DNA of 64,000 bases from Bombyx mori (lineage: Eukaryota > Arthropoda > Insecta > Lepidoptera > Bombycidae). A model generated the notes under the pieces. It was not told where the DNA came from. It did not search any database and was given only the letters and a program-made list of their open reading frames with translations. A program made the translations under genes and the position numbers. Of this stretch, positions 51,978 through 63,870 are shown one piece after another (the first letter of the stretch is position 1; the number at the start of each line of letters is the position of its first letter). The DNA is taken from NCBI RefSeq assembly GCF_030269925.1, contig NC_085112.1, positions 9,053,501 to 9,117,500 on the forward strand. Direction: 5' to 3'.

Positions 51978-52599
51978 AAAATCCAGTAATATTCTATCAA
52001 CTTATAACTGTTCTACGATATATATCTTTTTCGTAGTTTACGCATGAAAACGTAGGTAAGTACCAGGAAATTATTACTAATTTTATTTAAAAGAGCCAAA
52101 AATGATCCGTTAGCTGTCCATTTACTGTGGCGGTCACGTATGCGGCGCGACGTCTGCCCCGACCGTGTGTACACTGCACAGGTCACGTCACGTGATTATG
52201 ACGAATGTTTAGCTATCTCAGCAGCTACAACCGTTACGTTTAAACGTGCTGGTACAATCTAATAACATCCTTTTGCTATCAATTAATCAATTAGTATTGG
52301 ATTTTTTTCTTTACCGTACCGGCTTTTTGCACTATTAACCTAGTTTACCAAAATAGTTTTTGTAAACTTCGTAGTTAGATTTCTTTGGCATAACGCTAAA
52401 TTCCCCCCTCCCCCCATCTTAGGTAGAAAGCGAAGATATTTTTGAATTATCGAATGTTAAGGAGCTATTTAAACCCCTAAAACATTCTTTATTGGTGCTC
52501 TACTTGTATTGATCTTATCGTGATGTTATTGATGAGTAAAAGGGTTATTTTGATAATACTCTGAAAAGCACCCCACGCTTTCTTAATAAAAAATTATTA
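51978..52599. other. Mixed repeat remnants
   Basis: 52130-52210 is GC-rich with GGTCACGTCACGTGATTATG. 52372-52545 is a degenerate relative of the Helitron-like family B (ATTCCC...GGAGCTATTTAAACCCC), minus sense. Otherwise AT-rich. Confidence 0.4.
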
Positions 52600-52941
52600 T
52601 ACTTTATTTTTCATTTTTTAGTTGAATTTTATTTTTAAATTTTATTTTTAAGTTTTTAAAAAATGTCATACGAGAAATAGGTGATCGACGCGCCTGGTAG
52701 TTTCCCTTCTTGGTCTTGACGCAGACACCCCGGGTCCCAGGAAAACAAAAAATTGTTAATCCTGATTATCCTAGTAAGGATAACGGATCAAACTGTTTAA
52801 AATATTGAATTGTCATCGGTCGTTAATAAGTATGCCAAATTTCGAGTTAATCCGACGTTTTGAAGGGGGTCAAAATCGTGCTTATAGATTCCGTTACATA
52901 CTAACATACGTATGAAGCTAATAAAGGCGTATTAAAAAGGT
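52600..52941 (+). repeat. Unclassified interspersed repeat, copy 1
   Basis: It shares CCAAATTTCGAGTTAATCCG, GAAGGGGGTCAAAATC and ATTCCGTTACATACTAACAT with 62150-62421, in the same orientation and ending in GCGTATTAAAAA. It resembles the 3' end of a LINE, but the family is not identified. Confidence 0.6.
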
Positions 52942-54407
52942 GAAACATACGAATACATATTATGTGTTTTGAAGTAAGCTCTAACCAGAATCGAGGCGAA
53001 TCAATATAAATTTCCATATGCTTATATAACTATAATAATAGTTACGTATTTCTCTGAAGTAGACGTTATGAGCGGGGTTATAATCAAGCTACTTATTGCT
53101 AGTACAGCATATAATTCTCACTCATTTATTGCCTTGATGGTTATAAAAGAGCACTTGAAAGTAAATAAAAATGGAACAAAAAGTTGTAAATAAAAATAAT
53201 AATTGTGAAAGTGAAAAATACGAATGGACACATTTGTATTTAGAACTAAACTATTATTAGAAGCGAGTGGAATCAAAATAGATTTGTTCGCGCGTTGAAG
53301 TAACTTTGTGGACGATGCAATTCACGTCTCGACAGGTGACGAGAACGGAACGTTATTCCACTTTCCTCCGTTGTTGGTCGCTTCATCGTTACATTCATAC
53401 GACGTTTTTGTTCGTTTTCGCTTCTGACAGCCACTGTTTTTATGTCACATATGTTTTTCTTAACGGCTACCTATAGTTCGGGCATTTTACTTCGACATGA
53501 CGTCTTTTCGCATTAAAAGTGCACAATTTCCAAAAATATTCGAAATTGAGTTAGTATGCGGAATCATTTGGTATTATCACCAGTAAATTTTCTCATAAAT
53601 GCTGTCAAAAGATTGTAGTTTATTTAGTTTTAGTTGTTTTTAGTTTACCTATACTTTGACGACTATTAACAAAATTAATACACAATTTTATCTTACTTAA
53701 AAGACAGATAATGTAACTGGTAAAAAATAAAAAATAAATGTTGCAAAGATGATTAATATTCAAAATACCACATGTTAAACCTTTAAAACACTCTCCTGTA
53801 AAATTAATAAGTTTTAAGATTTTACAGTTTTAATGCGAGAAGACGATGTATTAGCTTGGGTGTGGCACAGTTGAAAGTCTTGGTTGTTTCCGAATCAGGA
53901 ATTTGGTGATCGGTTTTAGAGTATTTAAAAGAAAAACATTATAGTAAGAGGACCCTTCGATAAGATTTCAAGAAGGAAACGAGTTATTAGTTTCCGAATC
54001 AGGAATTTAGTGTTCAGTTTCCGAATGTAAAAAGGACATTTGATACAAATCTCTTACGGAGAACAATTTCATAAGAATCCCGGAATCAAACTCGAATTAA
54101 AAATAAGATTATTCTTCACCAGAGAAGTTAAAGAGAACTTGTCGGTAGGCGGTGCCTTGGCTATACAATTTCCATTAGTGACGATTACCACAAGACATGC
54201 ACCATTTCATCTGCTATCATTTGCCAGTCCGTAATTAAATAAATGAATACGAAATTTCTGATACTGTAACCAAGTAATGAGGCCGGACGTTGTGTTGTTT
54301 GTTACAAGCGAAAAGTTTCTTTCACAAGTGAACAATTAAAAGGCAAATAATCGACATTTTTTCGGATGATCCATTCGAAGTGATGGTTATCTTTTAGGCT
54401 TTTAACA
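52942..54407. other. No recognised gene
   Basis: AT-rich. GTTTCCGAATCAGGAATTT occurs at about 53887 and again near 53990, a short direct repeat. A 64-codon ORF at 54040 has no known motif. Confidence 0.4.
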
Positions 54408-54511
54408 AGATGTGTGGCGCATTTACGCTGTAGAAGTCTATGGGCTCCAGTAACCACTTAACACCAGGTGGGCTGTGAGCTCGTCCACACATCTAAGCAA
54501 TAAAAAAAAAA
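54408..54511 (+). mobile_element. Short Bm1 SINE 3' fragment
   Basis: The last about 100 bp of Bm1 (GTGTGGCGCATTTACGC to ATCTAAGCAATAAAAAAAA), extremely 5'-truncated but with little divergence. Confidence 0.88.
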
Positions 54512-54693
54512 GGCTATAGAAAAAATGTAATTATATAAAATGTATGTCTGTTAGTTATGTGTTACATTTGATATTTTACTAACATAGATTATAAGTAATT
54601 GTTACTAACAAAATGTTATTGTTTTAAAAAAAAACTGAAATAAAGTATAAATAAATAAATAAAATATAAAGTGAATCAAAAAGGTTGTACTCA

Positions 54694-54935
54694 TCTCTAT
54701 ATATAAAAATGAATTGCTGTTCGTTAGTCTCGCTAAAACTCGAGAGCGGCTGGACCGATTTGGCTAATTTTGGTCTTGAATTATTTGTGGAGGTCTAGAG
54801 AAGGTTTAAAAGGTAGATAAACATGAAAATGCTCGGAAATAAATAAAAATAAGATTATTTTTTTTCGTTTTTTATTTTTATTTATTGTCTTTAATTTATC
54901 GATTGAGGCACTACGAAGTCTGCCGGGTCAGCTAG
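54694..54935 (+). mobile_element. Helitron-like element (family A), short copy
   Basis: Borders A|TCTCTATATATAAAAATG and GGGTCAGCTAG|T. It matches 8997-9288 except that about 50 bp in the middle are replaced by a T-rich run. Confidence 0.65.
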
Positions 54936-55468
54936 TAATTATATAAAATCTAAAATTGAACTTCTCAACGTCACGTTTATAGCAATATGGCAAAAGTAGT
55001 CGATTTTTTTTCTAAATTAAACGATTGTCTTAAACTTGTAAAGTGATGCTAATGTAAACAAGATCAATTCTCCAACTTAGTGTACATCGCCAACACTATT
55101 AATGGCGGTAATAATTTTGAAGCCACACGATTCGATGCATAAAATAGGATACTATAGTGTGACATCAAACAAACATTACCTGATGCCGTTTGCACAGCCC
55201 ACATACAGCGTTAAGCGGCTTTTTGGGCATAGCACTTAGCAACTGCACAAAACCACTCGGGTATAACGCTTGTGGTCATCCATGGGAGGAAAATAAATGA
55301 CAGCGAAGCGAAAGTTTCTTTGGGGTGGAGTGATGTTTACATTAATTTGAGTTATTTTTGGGATGGACATAATGCGGGCGAGCTGAGATGTACTAATATT
55401 CGTTTAAATTATACGTCCCTGTAAAATCCGTGTTTTGATTTTTTCTTCTTAGACAGGTTTAAGGTAAA

Positions 55469-55895
55469 TCTATATATTAATAGGTGAAGCAAAAACTTTG
55501 TATCCGTTTTTAAGAAAATTGCGCGGACGGAGGAATATGAAATTTTCCACACTTATAGAGAATGTAGAGAAGAAGTGCACAATGCTAATTTTTTTTTTAA
55601 AATAATGCATAAAAATACATTAAATCAATAAAGAAAACATTACACACACTGCATACCATGTATTTGACGCACACACGCATGTATACTATTTATTGTCAAA
55701 CTTTTGTTCTTAACGTCTGTTGTCAAATTGAAAATAGAATAATTTTTATATTTTTTTAATATTTTTTTATATAATTTTATAGTGTTGTCTTGGCGAAATT
55801 TGTGATTATAGAAGTATAAAATACAATCATAATAGTGTACAAACTTACAATTCCAATTAATTATAGTCGAATTTCAACTACTGCGGGACCTCTAG
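55469..55895 (+). mobile_element. Helitron-like element (family C), short copy
   Basis: It starts A|TCTATATATTAATAGGTGAAG and ends GGGACCTCTAG|T. It is the reverse-oriented relative of 26679-27478, sharing the ATTGCGCGGACGGAGGAATA block and the 3' end AGTCGAATTTCAACTACTGC. Confidence 0.68.
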
Positions 55896-57037
55896 TTCTA
55901 AGGCAATTTACCTTTTTCATCATTTGAACTATTTTGTAACGTGCAGAAATTATGTTGGAACCACATATCCGGTACTATGCCGATGCAATTGAGACTTAAC
56001 ATTTGCGAAGAAAATAAACCTCAATCGAACATATTAAAAAAAATTGTGAATTGAATGAAAGATCATATCCATGAAAATGCATTAATAGGATGAAAGTATT
56101 AAACCAATAAGTCAGCACTAATGACGTGGAAGCGAGTATTCCGTTTTGTGATAAAGCATTACACATTATAATAAATCGGACTAGATTAATGAATATATTG
56201 TTCTGTTATGTCTCATTCATTTATTCGTACTACTAGTGTTTTTATTCTCAGAGCACGCTATAAACAAGAATATCTTTCTTTTCCTTCGCAATCTTGGAAA
56301 CCGTATGAATTCGAACAATTAATTTGCTTTTTCTTCTGTGATCTTTCTTTGTTAAGAAAATCGAGTTTTGTTTTGTCATTCAGCTCTTCTGCTTTATCTT
56401 TACATACTGTGTAATTCTTGTCTTGTTACCTAATGTATATTTTTTATTGTATAAAGCCATCCAAAAGCGAATGCGGAGGGAGGGGTTAATGTTGCATTTT
56501 TCATCAGAAGTTCCACCTGGAACCACCGCGCTCATCCACAGAACGTTTCATGATACTTTTTTTCTTTTTACCAGCTCAAGAATGTACTACCTCCTCGGTA
56601 TTCCCTAATATTTCCTTCTCCAACCAAGATTTTTAAAAATCAGTATTATTACTGCTTAACTATCATGATGACAGAAACTGTTCACTGTCATGTGAGTTGA
56701 AGCAAAACAACACGACACTACGTGGCTTCTCATTATGTGACGAAATGTGGAAATATCAATTTTAATGTAATACTTTGATTCGGAATGCATGATTATTTTG
56801 AAGCCGAAACAGGCGAACGGTGGTGATACCAACCTACGTAGCTCAAACCACACAGCAGCAGGATTATATTCTCTTTGCAACAATAATTTTCTTACCACAC
56901 AACATTATTACTTACACATTATTTTACACTATTATAAAAAAATATAGCATACCTACATCTGTTTCCGCAATTTCGATTGCGCTAACATTTGTATTACCTA
57001 CCTAATCAAAAGAAATACTACATTATTACTGATATAT
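55896..57037. other. No recognised gene
   Basis: AT-rich with motif-free short ORFs. A very worn Bm1-like patch (GAAACAGGCGAACGGTGGTG) lies near 56805-56860. Confidence 0.4.
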
Positions 57038-57462
57038 TGGAACGAAGTTCCTTATGGGACGATGCGGAGAGGTACCCTGACCGGAAAAAACGTCCGTAAC
57101 GTAAGATTTTTTCTATTTACTTTGTTATCAACAGATGTCGTTGCATGTCAATTCAACAATTCCTGAATCGCGGTGACGAGATGTTACACAGATAGACGTT
57201 CCCGTATTAATCCTGCTAAATCATACTTAACTGGCGTGGGGGATACCGTGATCATGCAGGCGGTTCCCCCAGGGCGAGGCTGCTCCATTGCACTGCGGAG
57301 TGGTTGACAATTGCGATTATTCTTATCAATAAAAAAAATTATAATAAAAAATGTATACCCGAATAATTATTTTCTTTATACCTCGAATATAACTTAAAAT
57401 TAATATATTTTATAATAAGGAACTTCGTTCCTATCCGGTGTCCCACGACACCACACTTTTTT
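57038..57462 (-). repeat. Unclassified repeat with GGAACGAAGTTCC dyad ends, short copy
   Basis: The plus strand runs GGAACGAAGTTCCTTATGGG to AAGGAACTTCGTTCCTATCC and GTGTCCCACGACACCACAC. It is the inverse of 37398-38042 and lacks that copy's 190-bp AT-rich insert. Confidence 0.72.
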
Positions 57463-58539
57463 TTTATATATAAATCAGTTAACATGAGTTCAGCCTTGTG
57501 TAAGTCATCGAAAAACACATGCAAAAATAGCTTTATCCGGTATAAAAATTAACTTGAATAGACGTACGGGCAAGAGCCACAAATATCTGCTTCCAATTTT
57601 CGTATAACATGTGTGGCTAGAATATAGATATTAACTAAACACGCACAATCAGTAGTTAGTAGTGAACTGTAATTTACGATTCTCCGTCATTAGAGATATT
57701 GTGCTGTACGATACCATAATGCTACGACTCCTCGATGCAAAGCATTACCGACATCAATAAACACTCGCGCAACGAACCATTCTTTTGTATAATCATTCAA
57801 TATTGACGGGACAGTGATAAATTACGAATGTACTCTCGAAAATTTTATTCGAGAATTCCTTATGTAACGTTTTCGTTAATAATTACATATATTTTTTGTT
57901 GATTCAAGTAATAAACTGTTTTCGTTTTGCTACAAGCTAAATACTTTATTCTATTTCTAGAACGTAAATAATTTATTTTTATTTTATATTTTTCGAATAG
58001 TTCTAAGCATTATTATACTTATGAATATATACTCAATCATCGTGGTCTTTTTATATTTTATCGCTTACATATAAGACTAATATATTCATAGCAGTTCTCG
58101 AAATCACATTTCCCGAAAAAGAATCTGTCCCTTGACGTTTCCAGAAGGCATCCTTTGACACTGCTACATAATTCATGTATCTATTTGAATTCCACTAGGC
58201 CGGTGTCAAGTGCGCTTACCCACAATTTGCTTGACGAGAAGCAAATATTGACCCTCGTTGTTCACTTCCCGACCTTTTATGTTAGCCTTATTTGAGAGGC
58301 CTACCTAAACAAAACTGTTCATTTGGCGTGCAATCGGCTCGAAAACAAATCTTGTTTTTACGTTTTTTTGACGGCCGCGCTGCTTTACTGCTCTGTAGTG
58401 CTATCCCACACTATATTTTACTTTCAAATTTACAGCTTGTACTGTGAAATTAGTCTATTCATATTTTATGATCAATTGATTGCTACCCGGTTCTTGGTTA
58501 CTTTGGTCACATTGCTCGGCGGCCATCAGACAACCTTGA
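57463..58539. other. No recognised feature
   Basis: AT-rich DNA, no gene or named repeat. Confidence 0.45.
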
Positions 58540-58742
58540 AAAGTTGACTGTGGTGGGCAAGGTAGAAGGGAAAAGACCCGCCGGCCGGCCACCAAGCCGT
58601 TGGTCAGATCAGATAACTGCGCTCACCGGACTCTCTGTTGTGACCGCCTTGAGAGAAGCCGAAAGCCGAAGAAAATGGAAGCTGATGGTACAAAGAGTCA
58701 CGAAAAGCTTTCAGGGACACGACCTTCTGCAATGAAGTATGC
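58540..58742 (+). pseudogene. LINE ORF C-terminal fragment (RTE-like)
   Basis: Open frame VVGKVEGKRPAGRPPSRWSD, QITALTGLSVVTALREAESR and KWKLMVQRVTKSFQGHDLLQ, then a stop. The GKVEGxRxxGRPPxRW signature is the usual end of RTE-type LINE proteins. Copy 2 is at 46057-46262. Confidence 0.7.
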
Positions 58743-58755
58743 AACTAAGAATATT

Positions 58756-59103
58756 TTTTTTATTGCCCTTGTAGGCAGACGAGCATACGGCCCACCTGAT
58801 GGTAAGTGGTTACCGTCGCCCATGGACTTCAGCAATGCCAGGGGCAGAGCCAAGCCGCTGCCTACCGCTTAATACTCTCCACAAGCCTCGTTTGAAGAAG
58901 GACATGTCATAGAGCTCGGGAAACACCGTGGAGGGGAGCTCATTCCATAGCCGGATGGTACGTGGCAAAAAAGATCTCTAGAAACGCACTGTGGATGACC
59001 GCAGATGCTCCAGGTAGTATGGATGAACTCTACTCCGGTGGCGGGCGGTGCGATGGTAAAAACGAGATACCGGTATAATCTCGAACAATTCCTCAGAGCA
59101 CTG
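58756..59103 (-). pseudogene. LINE 3' end (RLWNELP family)
   Basis: The reverse of 40927-41265, with the tail at 58756-58770 (TTTTTTTATTGCCCTTG). It retains the RLWNELPSTVFPE and RQRLGSAPGIAEVHGRR coding text. It joins directly to the RTE-like fragment. Confidence 0.8.
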
Positions 59104-60216
59104 ACAGAGCACAAAATAAGATGAATTTTAAGTAAATAATGAAAGTCTTATTCAGAGATGCACAATAATGAACGATAAAATATTTTCTTTTATTTAATTT
59201 AGGTAACATGCCATTCAACATAAAAATATCCTGCTAAAAGAAGATAGACTAAGCTCGTTTTCATTTTGAAACTGACGGCTACATTTCGCTCTAAACGACA
59301 ACATTTAACTATCATAGAGCTCCAGGCTATATTTCAACGTTTGAATGCGATGCACCGGCTTCGCGACTGTCGTTTGCTGCACAAATATTTACTACTTTGC
59401 GCCAATGCGCGCTAAAATATGCAACGATTTCAACAATTCATCTATTCGAATATATTTCTATTATAATAAAATTGCTTAACTGACCATAAAACGACCGCAC
59501 GAGACCACACATTTGCATGTACAACTATTGTTTCATGATATGATTGCACCATTGTAAAGATTATTTTAAAACTTCAACAATGTTTGCATTTAAATTAGTA
59601 CATGTAAAAGATGCATACGTGAACACAAAGTTAGGTCAGGCATCTTCTCGTATCAAAATCCATATAACTTCTTTGTTTCGGGAACAACGAACAACAAAGT
59701 TTGACTTAGTCTGTCACCTGAGATTTGTTCTGTTTCCTTTTGTTTCCACACAACTTCGGTATTATGTGATCTAGTTCTAAGCTCACATTAATTTGATCTA
59801 GTTCTTTTTACGTTACATTTAAATCATCATTATCTATCTGGATATAAAGAATTAAATGTTTTGTTTTTTATATTTATTTCGCAATTTATTTTGTAATTCA
59901 TTGAAATGGTCATGAATAAACTGATTGAAAAGAGAAAGAGGCGAGAAAGCAGGGGATTAAGGCTTAGTTAATGAGTTTATGTATTTGAGTTTTAAAACGC
60001 CTCATCATTGGGTGAGGCCGGCGGAACCCATATAATCCTGATAAACATGTAGACAGAAGTGTCCGGCAAGTTGATGCGTCACGCAATACCCGAATGATTG
60101 ATGAAGGGACAGTCGCGTTCACGAATCTTGTGACTATTTCATGTAAAGATTCCCTTGGTTTTTCGACAAAATGGTCTTTTAAGATTACTCTACGTCATAG
60201 ATGCCCATTAGTAACT
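59104..60216. other. No recognised feature
   Basis: AT-rich, with a less AT-rich patch at 60000-60130 carrying no motif that I know. Confidence 0.4.
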
Positions 60217-60464
60217 CTTTTTTTTATTGCTTAGATGGGTGGACGAGCTCACAGCCCACCTGATGTTAAGTGGTTACTGGAGCCCTTTGACATCTACAAC
60301 GTAAATGCGCCACCCACCTTGAGATGTAAGTTCTAAAATCTCAGTATAGTTACAACGGCTGCCCTACCCTTCAGACCTAAACGCATTACTGCTTCACGGC
60401 AGAAATAGGCAGGGCGGTGGTACCTACCCGCGCGGACTCACAACAGGTTCTACCACCAGTAAAA
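60217..60464 (-). mobile_element. 5'-truncated Bm1 SINE
   Basis: Minus sense, starting TTACTGGTGGTAGAACC at 60464. A BMC1-like LINE lies immediately beyond this end. Confidence 0.88.
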
Positions 60465-60471
60465 AATTGAT

Positions 60472-60933
60472 AAGGCTATGCGTCATGATAATCGCCTTAT
60501 CGTAGCCGCCGCTGACTACTCCCCGAATCCTGATCATGCAGGAGCCAGTCACCGTCGACGCCCTAGACACGTCCTTACGGATCCATCAGATCCAATAACC
60601 TTTGCACTAGACGCCTTCAGCTCTAGGAGCAGGCTTAGGGACCTCGGTAACCGTACTCGTCGAACTCGACAAAGAGTTCGCCGTGCAACCTAACCCATGA
60701 ATCAGCTCGCTGAGTTTCTCGCCGGATCTTCTCAGCGGGTCGCGATTCCGATCCGGTAGTAGATTCATTCGCGAAGCAGCTACTCTTGAGTTGTTAGGTC
60801 TCCTTCGGAGGCGCTCGGGTGGCTGTTAGCAAATCCCACCCCTCCTGGCTGAGCCTTTGCTCGCCCACCTGTCCTGGTGAAACTGGAAAGGCCTCCGGGC
60901 CCCCAGTAATCCTTCAATCATAAAAAACAAAAA
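60472..60933 (+). pseudogene. 5'-truncated BMC1-like LINE
   Basis: It starts AAGGCTATGCGTCATGATAA and runs through the ORF end (RRTRQRVRRAT) and 3' UTR to CATAAAAAACAAAA. The duplication AAAAAATTGAT is present at 60461-60471 and 60934-60944. It is nearly identical to 3018-3470, so it is a young copy. Confidence 0.88.
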
Positions 60934-60944
60934 AAAAAATTGAT

Positions 60945-61554
60945 ATTCTTATTCTGCAAATACTCATGATATTCTTATTCTGCAAAAACTCAGGTTTAAA
61001 GTTTAAAAAAAATGATAGCATGCATTTTGCGGCGACATTATTAATAGCAGTAAATTGTCGAATAACATGCTTATAGAATCACAAAATTTCATACAGTCTA
61101 TTAAAAAGTCTACCTTTTTTTGGAACGTCGCAGAAAACAGGTTTTTCGTGATCGTTTCGTTTTTCTAAATTTGTAATCTAAAACGCGAGCACAAAAAGTA
61201 CGATTTAAGTAATCAAATTTTACGTGATGAGTACAAAAAGTCACTGTCGCCCGTAATCGAAATTTTCGATTCACATCAAAAAACCAGACGAGCAGTCGCA
61301 TCTGTCAGACCGTGCCGATAAAATGATTGATGACCAAGTGCTTTTGAATAGTCGCATAATTGTAATTAGCTAGCTGCACGAATCGAAAGAGATGTTTGGG
61401 TTTACTAGCCATTTTAACAATAACGAATTGTAGTTAAGATAATTTTAACACTTTAATAATTTATTGTATTCTCTTTCAAAGGAAAAAACTGGCAAGCTTA
61501 ATAGGGATTAATCACGGTTAAAATCCAAATTCGATATTAAGTTTAATAAGTTAA
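60945..61554. other. No recognised gene
   Basis: AT-rich. ATGATATTCTTATTCTGCAAA-like text is repeated directly at 60943-60985. Nothing else. Confidence 0.4.
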
Positions 61555-62110
61555 AGTCGTCGTGGCCTAAAGGATAAGACGCCCGGTGCATACGTGTCAA
61601 GTTTACTTCGATAAGGCTATGCGTCATGATAATCGCCTTATCGTTGCCACCGCTGATTACTCCCCGAATCCTGATCACGCAGGAGCAAGTCACCGTCGTC
61701 GCCCTAGACACGTCCTTACGGATCCATCAGATCCAATAACTCTTGCATTAGATACCTTCAGCTCTAACACTAGGAGCAGGCTGAGGAACCCCGGTAACCG
61801 TACTCGTCGAACTCGACAAAGAGGTCGACGTGCAACCTAACCCATGCATCAGCCCGCTGAGTTTCTCGCCGGATCTTCTCAGTGGGTCGCGATTCCGATC
61901 CGGTAGTAGATTCATTCGCGAAGCAATTGCTCTTGAGTTGTTAGGTCTCCTTCGGAGGCGCTCAGGCAGTTGTTAGCAAATCCCACCCCTCCTGGCTGAG
62001 CCTTTGCTCGCCCACCTGTCGTGGTGAAGCTGGAAAGGCCTCCAGGCCACCAGTAATCTTTCAATCATAAAAAAAAAAAAAAAACTTTTCAAGTGATGCA
62101 ACTGTACGCT
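61555..62110 (+). repeat. Bm1 SINE head split by a BMC1-like insertion
   Basis: The Bm1 head GTCGTCGTGGCCTAAAGG to GGTGCATACGTGTCAAGT lies at 61555-61602. After the LINE, TTCAAGTGATGCAACTGTACG at 62088-62108 continues the expected Bm1 order (TAGCGATGCACCGG). TCAAGT on both sides is the probable target duplication. Downstream Bm1 sequence is not clear. Confidence 0.6.
61604..62085 (+). pseudogene. 5'-truncated BMC1-like LINE
   Basis: It starts TACTTCGATAAGGCTATGCG and keeps the RPRHVLTDPSDPITLALDTF frame, the 3' UTR and an A16 tail. It differs from the 60-kb copy by an in-frame NT insertion (SSNTRSRLR), so it is another subfamily or an older copy. Confidence 0.85.
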
Positions 62111-62149
62111 TTCTTACAATAACATCATTTTTTCTTACACTATTTTTAA

Positions 62150-62421
62150 TTCAAATTTATTAAAATTTATTTTCTATTTTTTAGTTGGATTTTCTATAAA
62201 AGCGTATTTTGTTAGTTTTTTTAAACTATTATTTATTTTTCATTTTTTAGATGAATTTCAACTTTTTCAATATATTTTTTTAATATTGAATTGTTATCGG
62301 TCCTTAATAAGTATACCAAATTTCGAGTTAATCCGACGTGTTGAAGGGGGTCAAAATCATGTCCAAAGATTCCGTTACATACTAACATACATACGTCTGA
62401 AGCTATTAAAAGCGTATTAAA
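62150..62421 (+). repeat. Unclassified interspersed repeat, copy 2
   Basis: See the copy at 52600-52941. The same CCAAATTTCGAGTTAATCCG and TTACATACTAACATACATAC blocks occur, ending GCGTATTAAAAATATA. Confidence 0.6.
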
Positions 62422-63231
62422 AATATATAAACAATGTATAAAAAAAAGTTTGCTTGTTAAATTTTAACCGTAAATATATACATACATAATAATATATTAA
62501 CAAGACACTTCGGAATGTTTAATATATAATGTAGATGGGACTCATAAATTGTTTAAAATAAATAGGTGATGCGTAATGTGCTATGTCTGGAAACTTGGTT
62601 GAGTCCTTAGAAGAACTTTGGCATAGCCCTTAACTCGTACCAAGACCTCTTAATTACTTGGTATAACGTCAGTCTGAATTAAGCAGCTTACGACGTAGAG
62701 TTATGTTTAAATCATATTATTAGCGTATCAATCATAATTTAAAATTAATTTAGGTGGACTTGTACAATTGAAACTTTTCCCAAATTAGAGAATTTTATCA
62801 AATTCTTACAGTATTGGGTAGATTTGCACGAGCAAACAGACTGTAATTTAAAATTTTTATTTTTGTCTAGCGACCCGACCGCAGTTCGCTTCGGAAATTT
62901 ATATTTTATTATTGATAGCTGAGTCCCGAGGTTATTGTCGTACCGCGGGTGACGCCGCGGGGCGAAGCTAGTCTAATAAAAGTAGCCTAAGTTACTCCTT
63001 ATATCATCAGCTACTTAGTAGTGAAAGTCTCGTCAAAATCGGTCCAGCCGTTCCAGAGATTAACCGGAACAAGCAGACAGACAAAAGTTGTTAAAAATGT
63101 TATTTTGGTGTATGTACCGTATATATATACATATTCATATTATGCATGTAGTAAAAACCGGTTATTTCAATATTACAAACAGACACTCCAATTTTATTTA
63201 TATGTATAGATAAAAAAAATATGTTTCTTTA
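62422..63231. other. AT-rich DNA with a Helitron-like 3' terminus
   Basis: CCGCGGGTGACGCCGCGG (a perfect 6-bp hairpin) followed by GGCGAAGCTAG|T at 62971 looks like a Helitron 3' end. The following AAGTCTCGTCAAAATCGGTCC and CCAGCCGTTCCAGAGATTA are common in lepidopteran repeats. Element limits are unclear. Confidence 0.4.
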
Positions 63232-63605
63232 TTTTGTCCTTATCCTCCTTTTGATATAGTGTTTTTATATCTCTTGCAGGCAGACGAGCATACGGTTCCC
63301 ATGATGGTGAGTGCTTACTGTCGTCCATGAACATTACCAGTGCTGAGGTAGAGCCAAGTCTCTGCCTACGGAGCAGAGCCAGGCCGCTGCCTGGCCTATG
63401 TAGGCAGACAAGCATGCTGCCGACTTAATAGTAATTGGTTACTGTCAGTCATGGACGTCAGCTATATTAGCAAGCTGCTATCCACCGGTAAGCACTATCC
63501 TCGAGCCTAATTTGATGAAGCACTTGTTATAACGCTCGGGAAACACTGCAGAGGGAAATTCATTCCAAAACCGGGTAATACGTGGCAAAGGGCGACCCAG
63601 AGATA
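63232..63605 (-). pseudogene. Diverged LINE 3' end (RLWNELP family)
   Basis: The reverse-sense blocks GGCAGACGAGCATACGG, GGTAGAGCCAAGTCTCTGCC and ACGCTCGGGAAACACTGCAG follow the order of the family, with an internal partial duplication of the GGCAGACGAGCAT segment (63280 and 63402). Confidence 0.6.
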
Positions 63606-63621
63606 AGGGCGGTACTCCACG

Positions 63622-63790
63622 CGAGGCGTTGTGGCCTACAGGATGAAATGCCCGGTATATTCGTACTGTGCGATGTGACTATGCCGGTGTTCAAATCCCT
63701 CTGATATCAATATGCGAAATGAAATAAATATCAAATTTATGTTCACGAATGACTTCCACGTTAAATGTATTACCATACAAAGCTATTCAT
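63622..63790 (+). repeat. Diverged Bm1 SINE 5' part
   Basis: Head GCGTTGTGGCCTACAGGATG, box-B-like GGTGTTCAAATCCC and then ATGTTCACGAATGACTTCCACG. Only the 5' half is seen. Confidence 0.65.
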
Positions 63791-63870
63791 TTGCGTATTA
63801 TATTTTAGACAAACTTGATATATGTATGTCTATTAAATAATATAAGCAATACTTTCGTAATGATGAAAAC

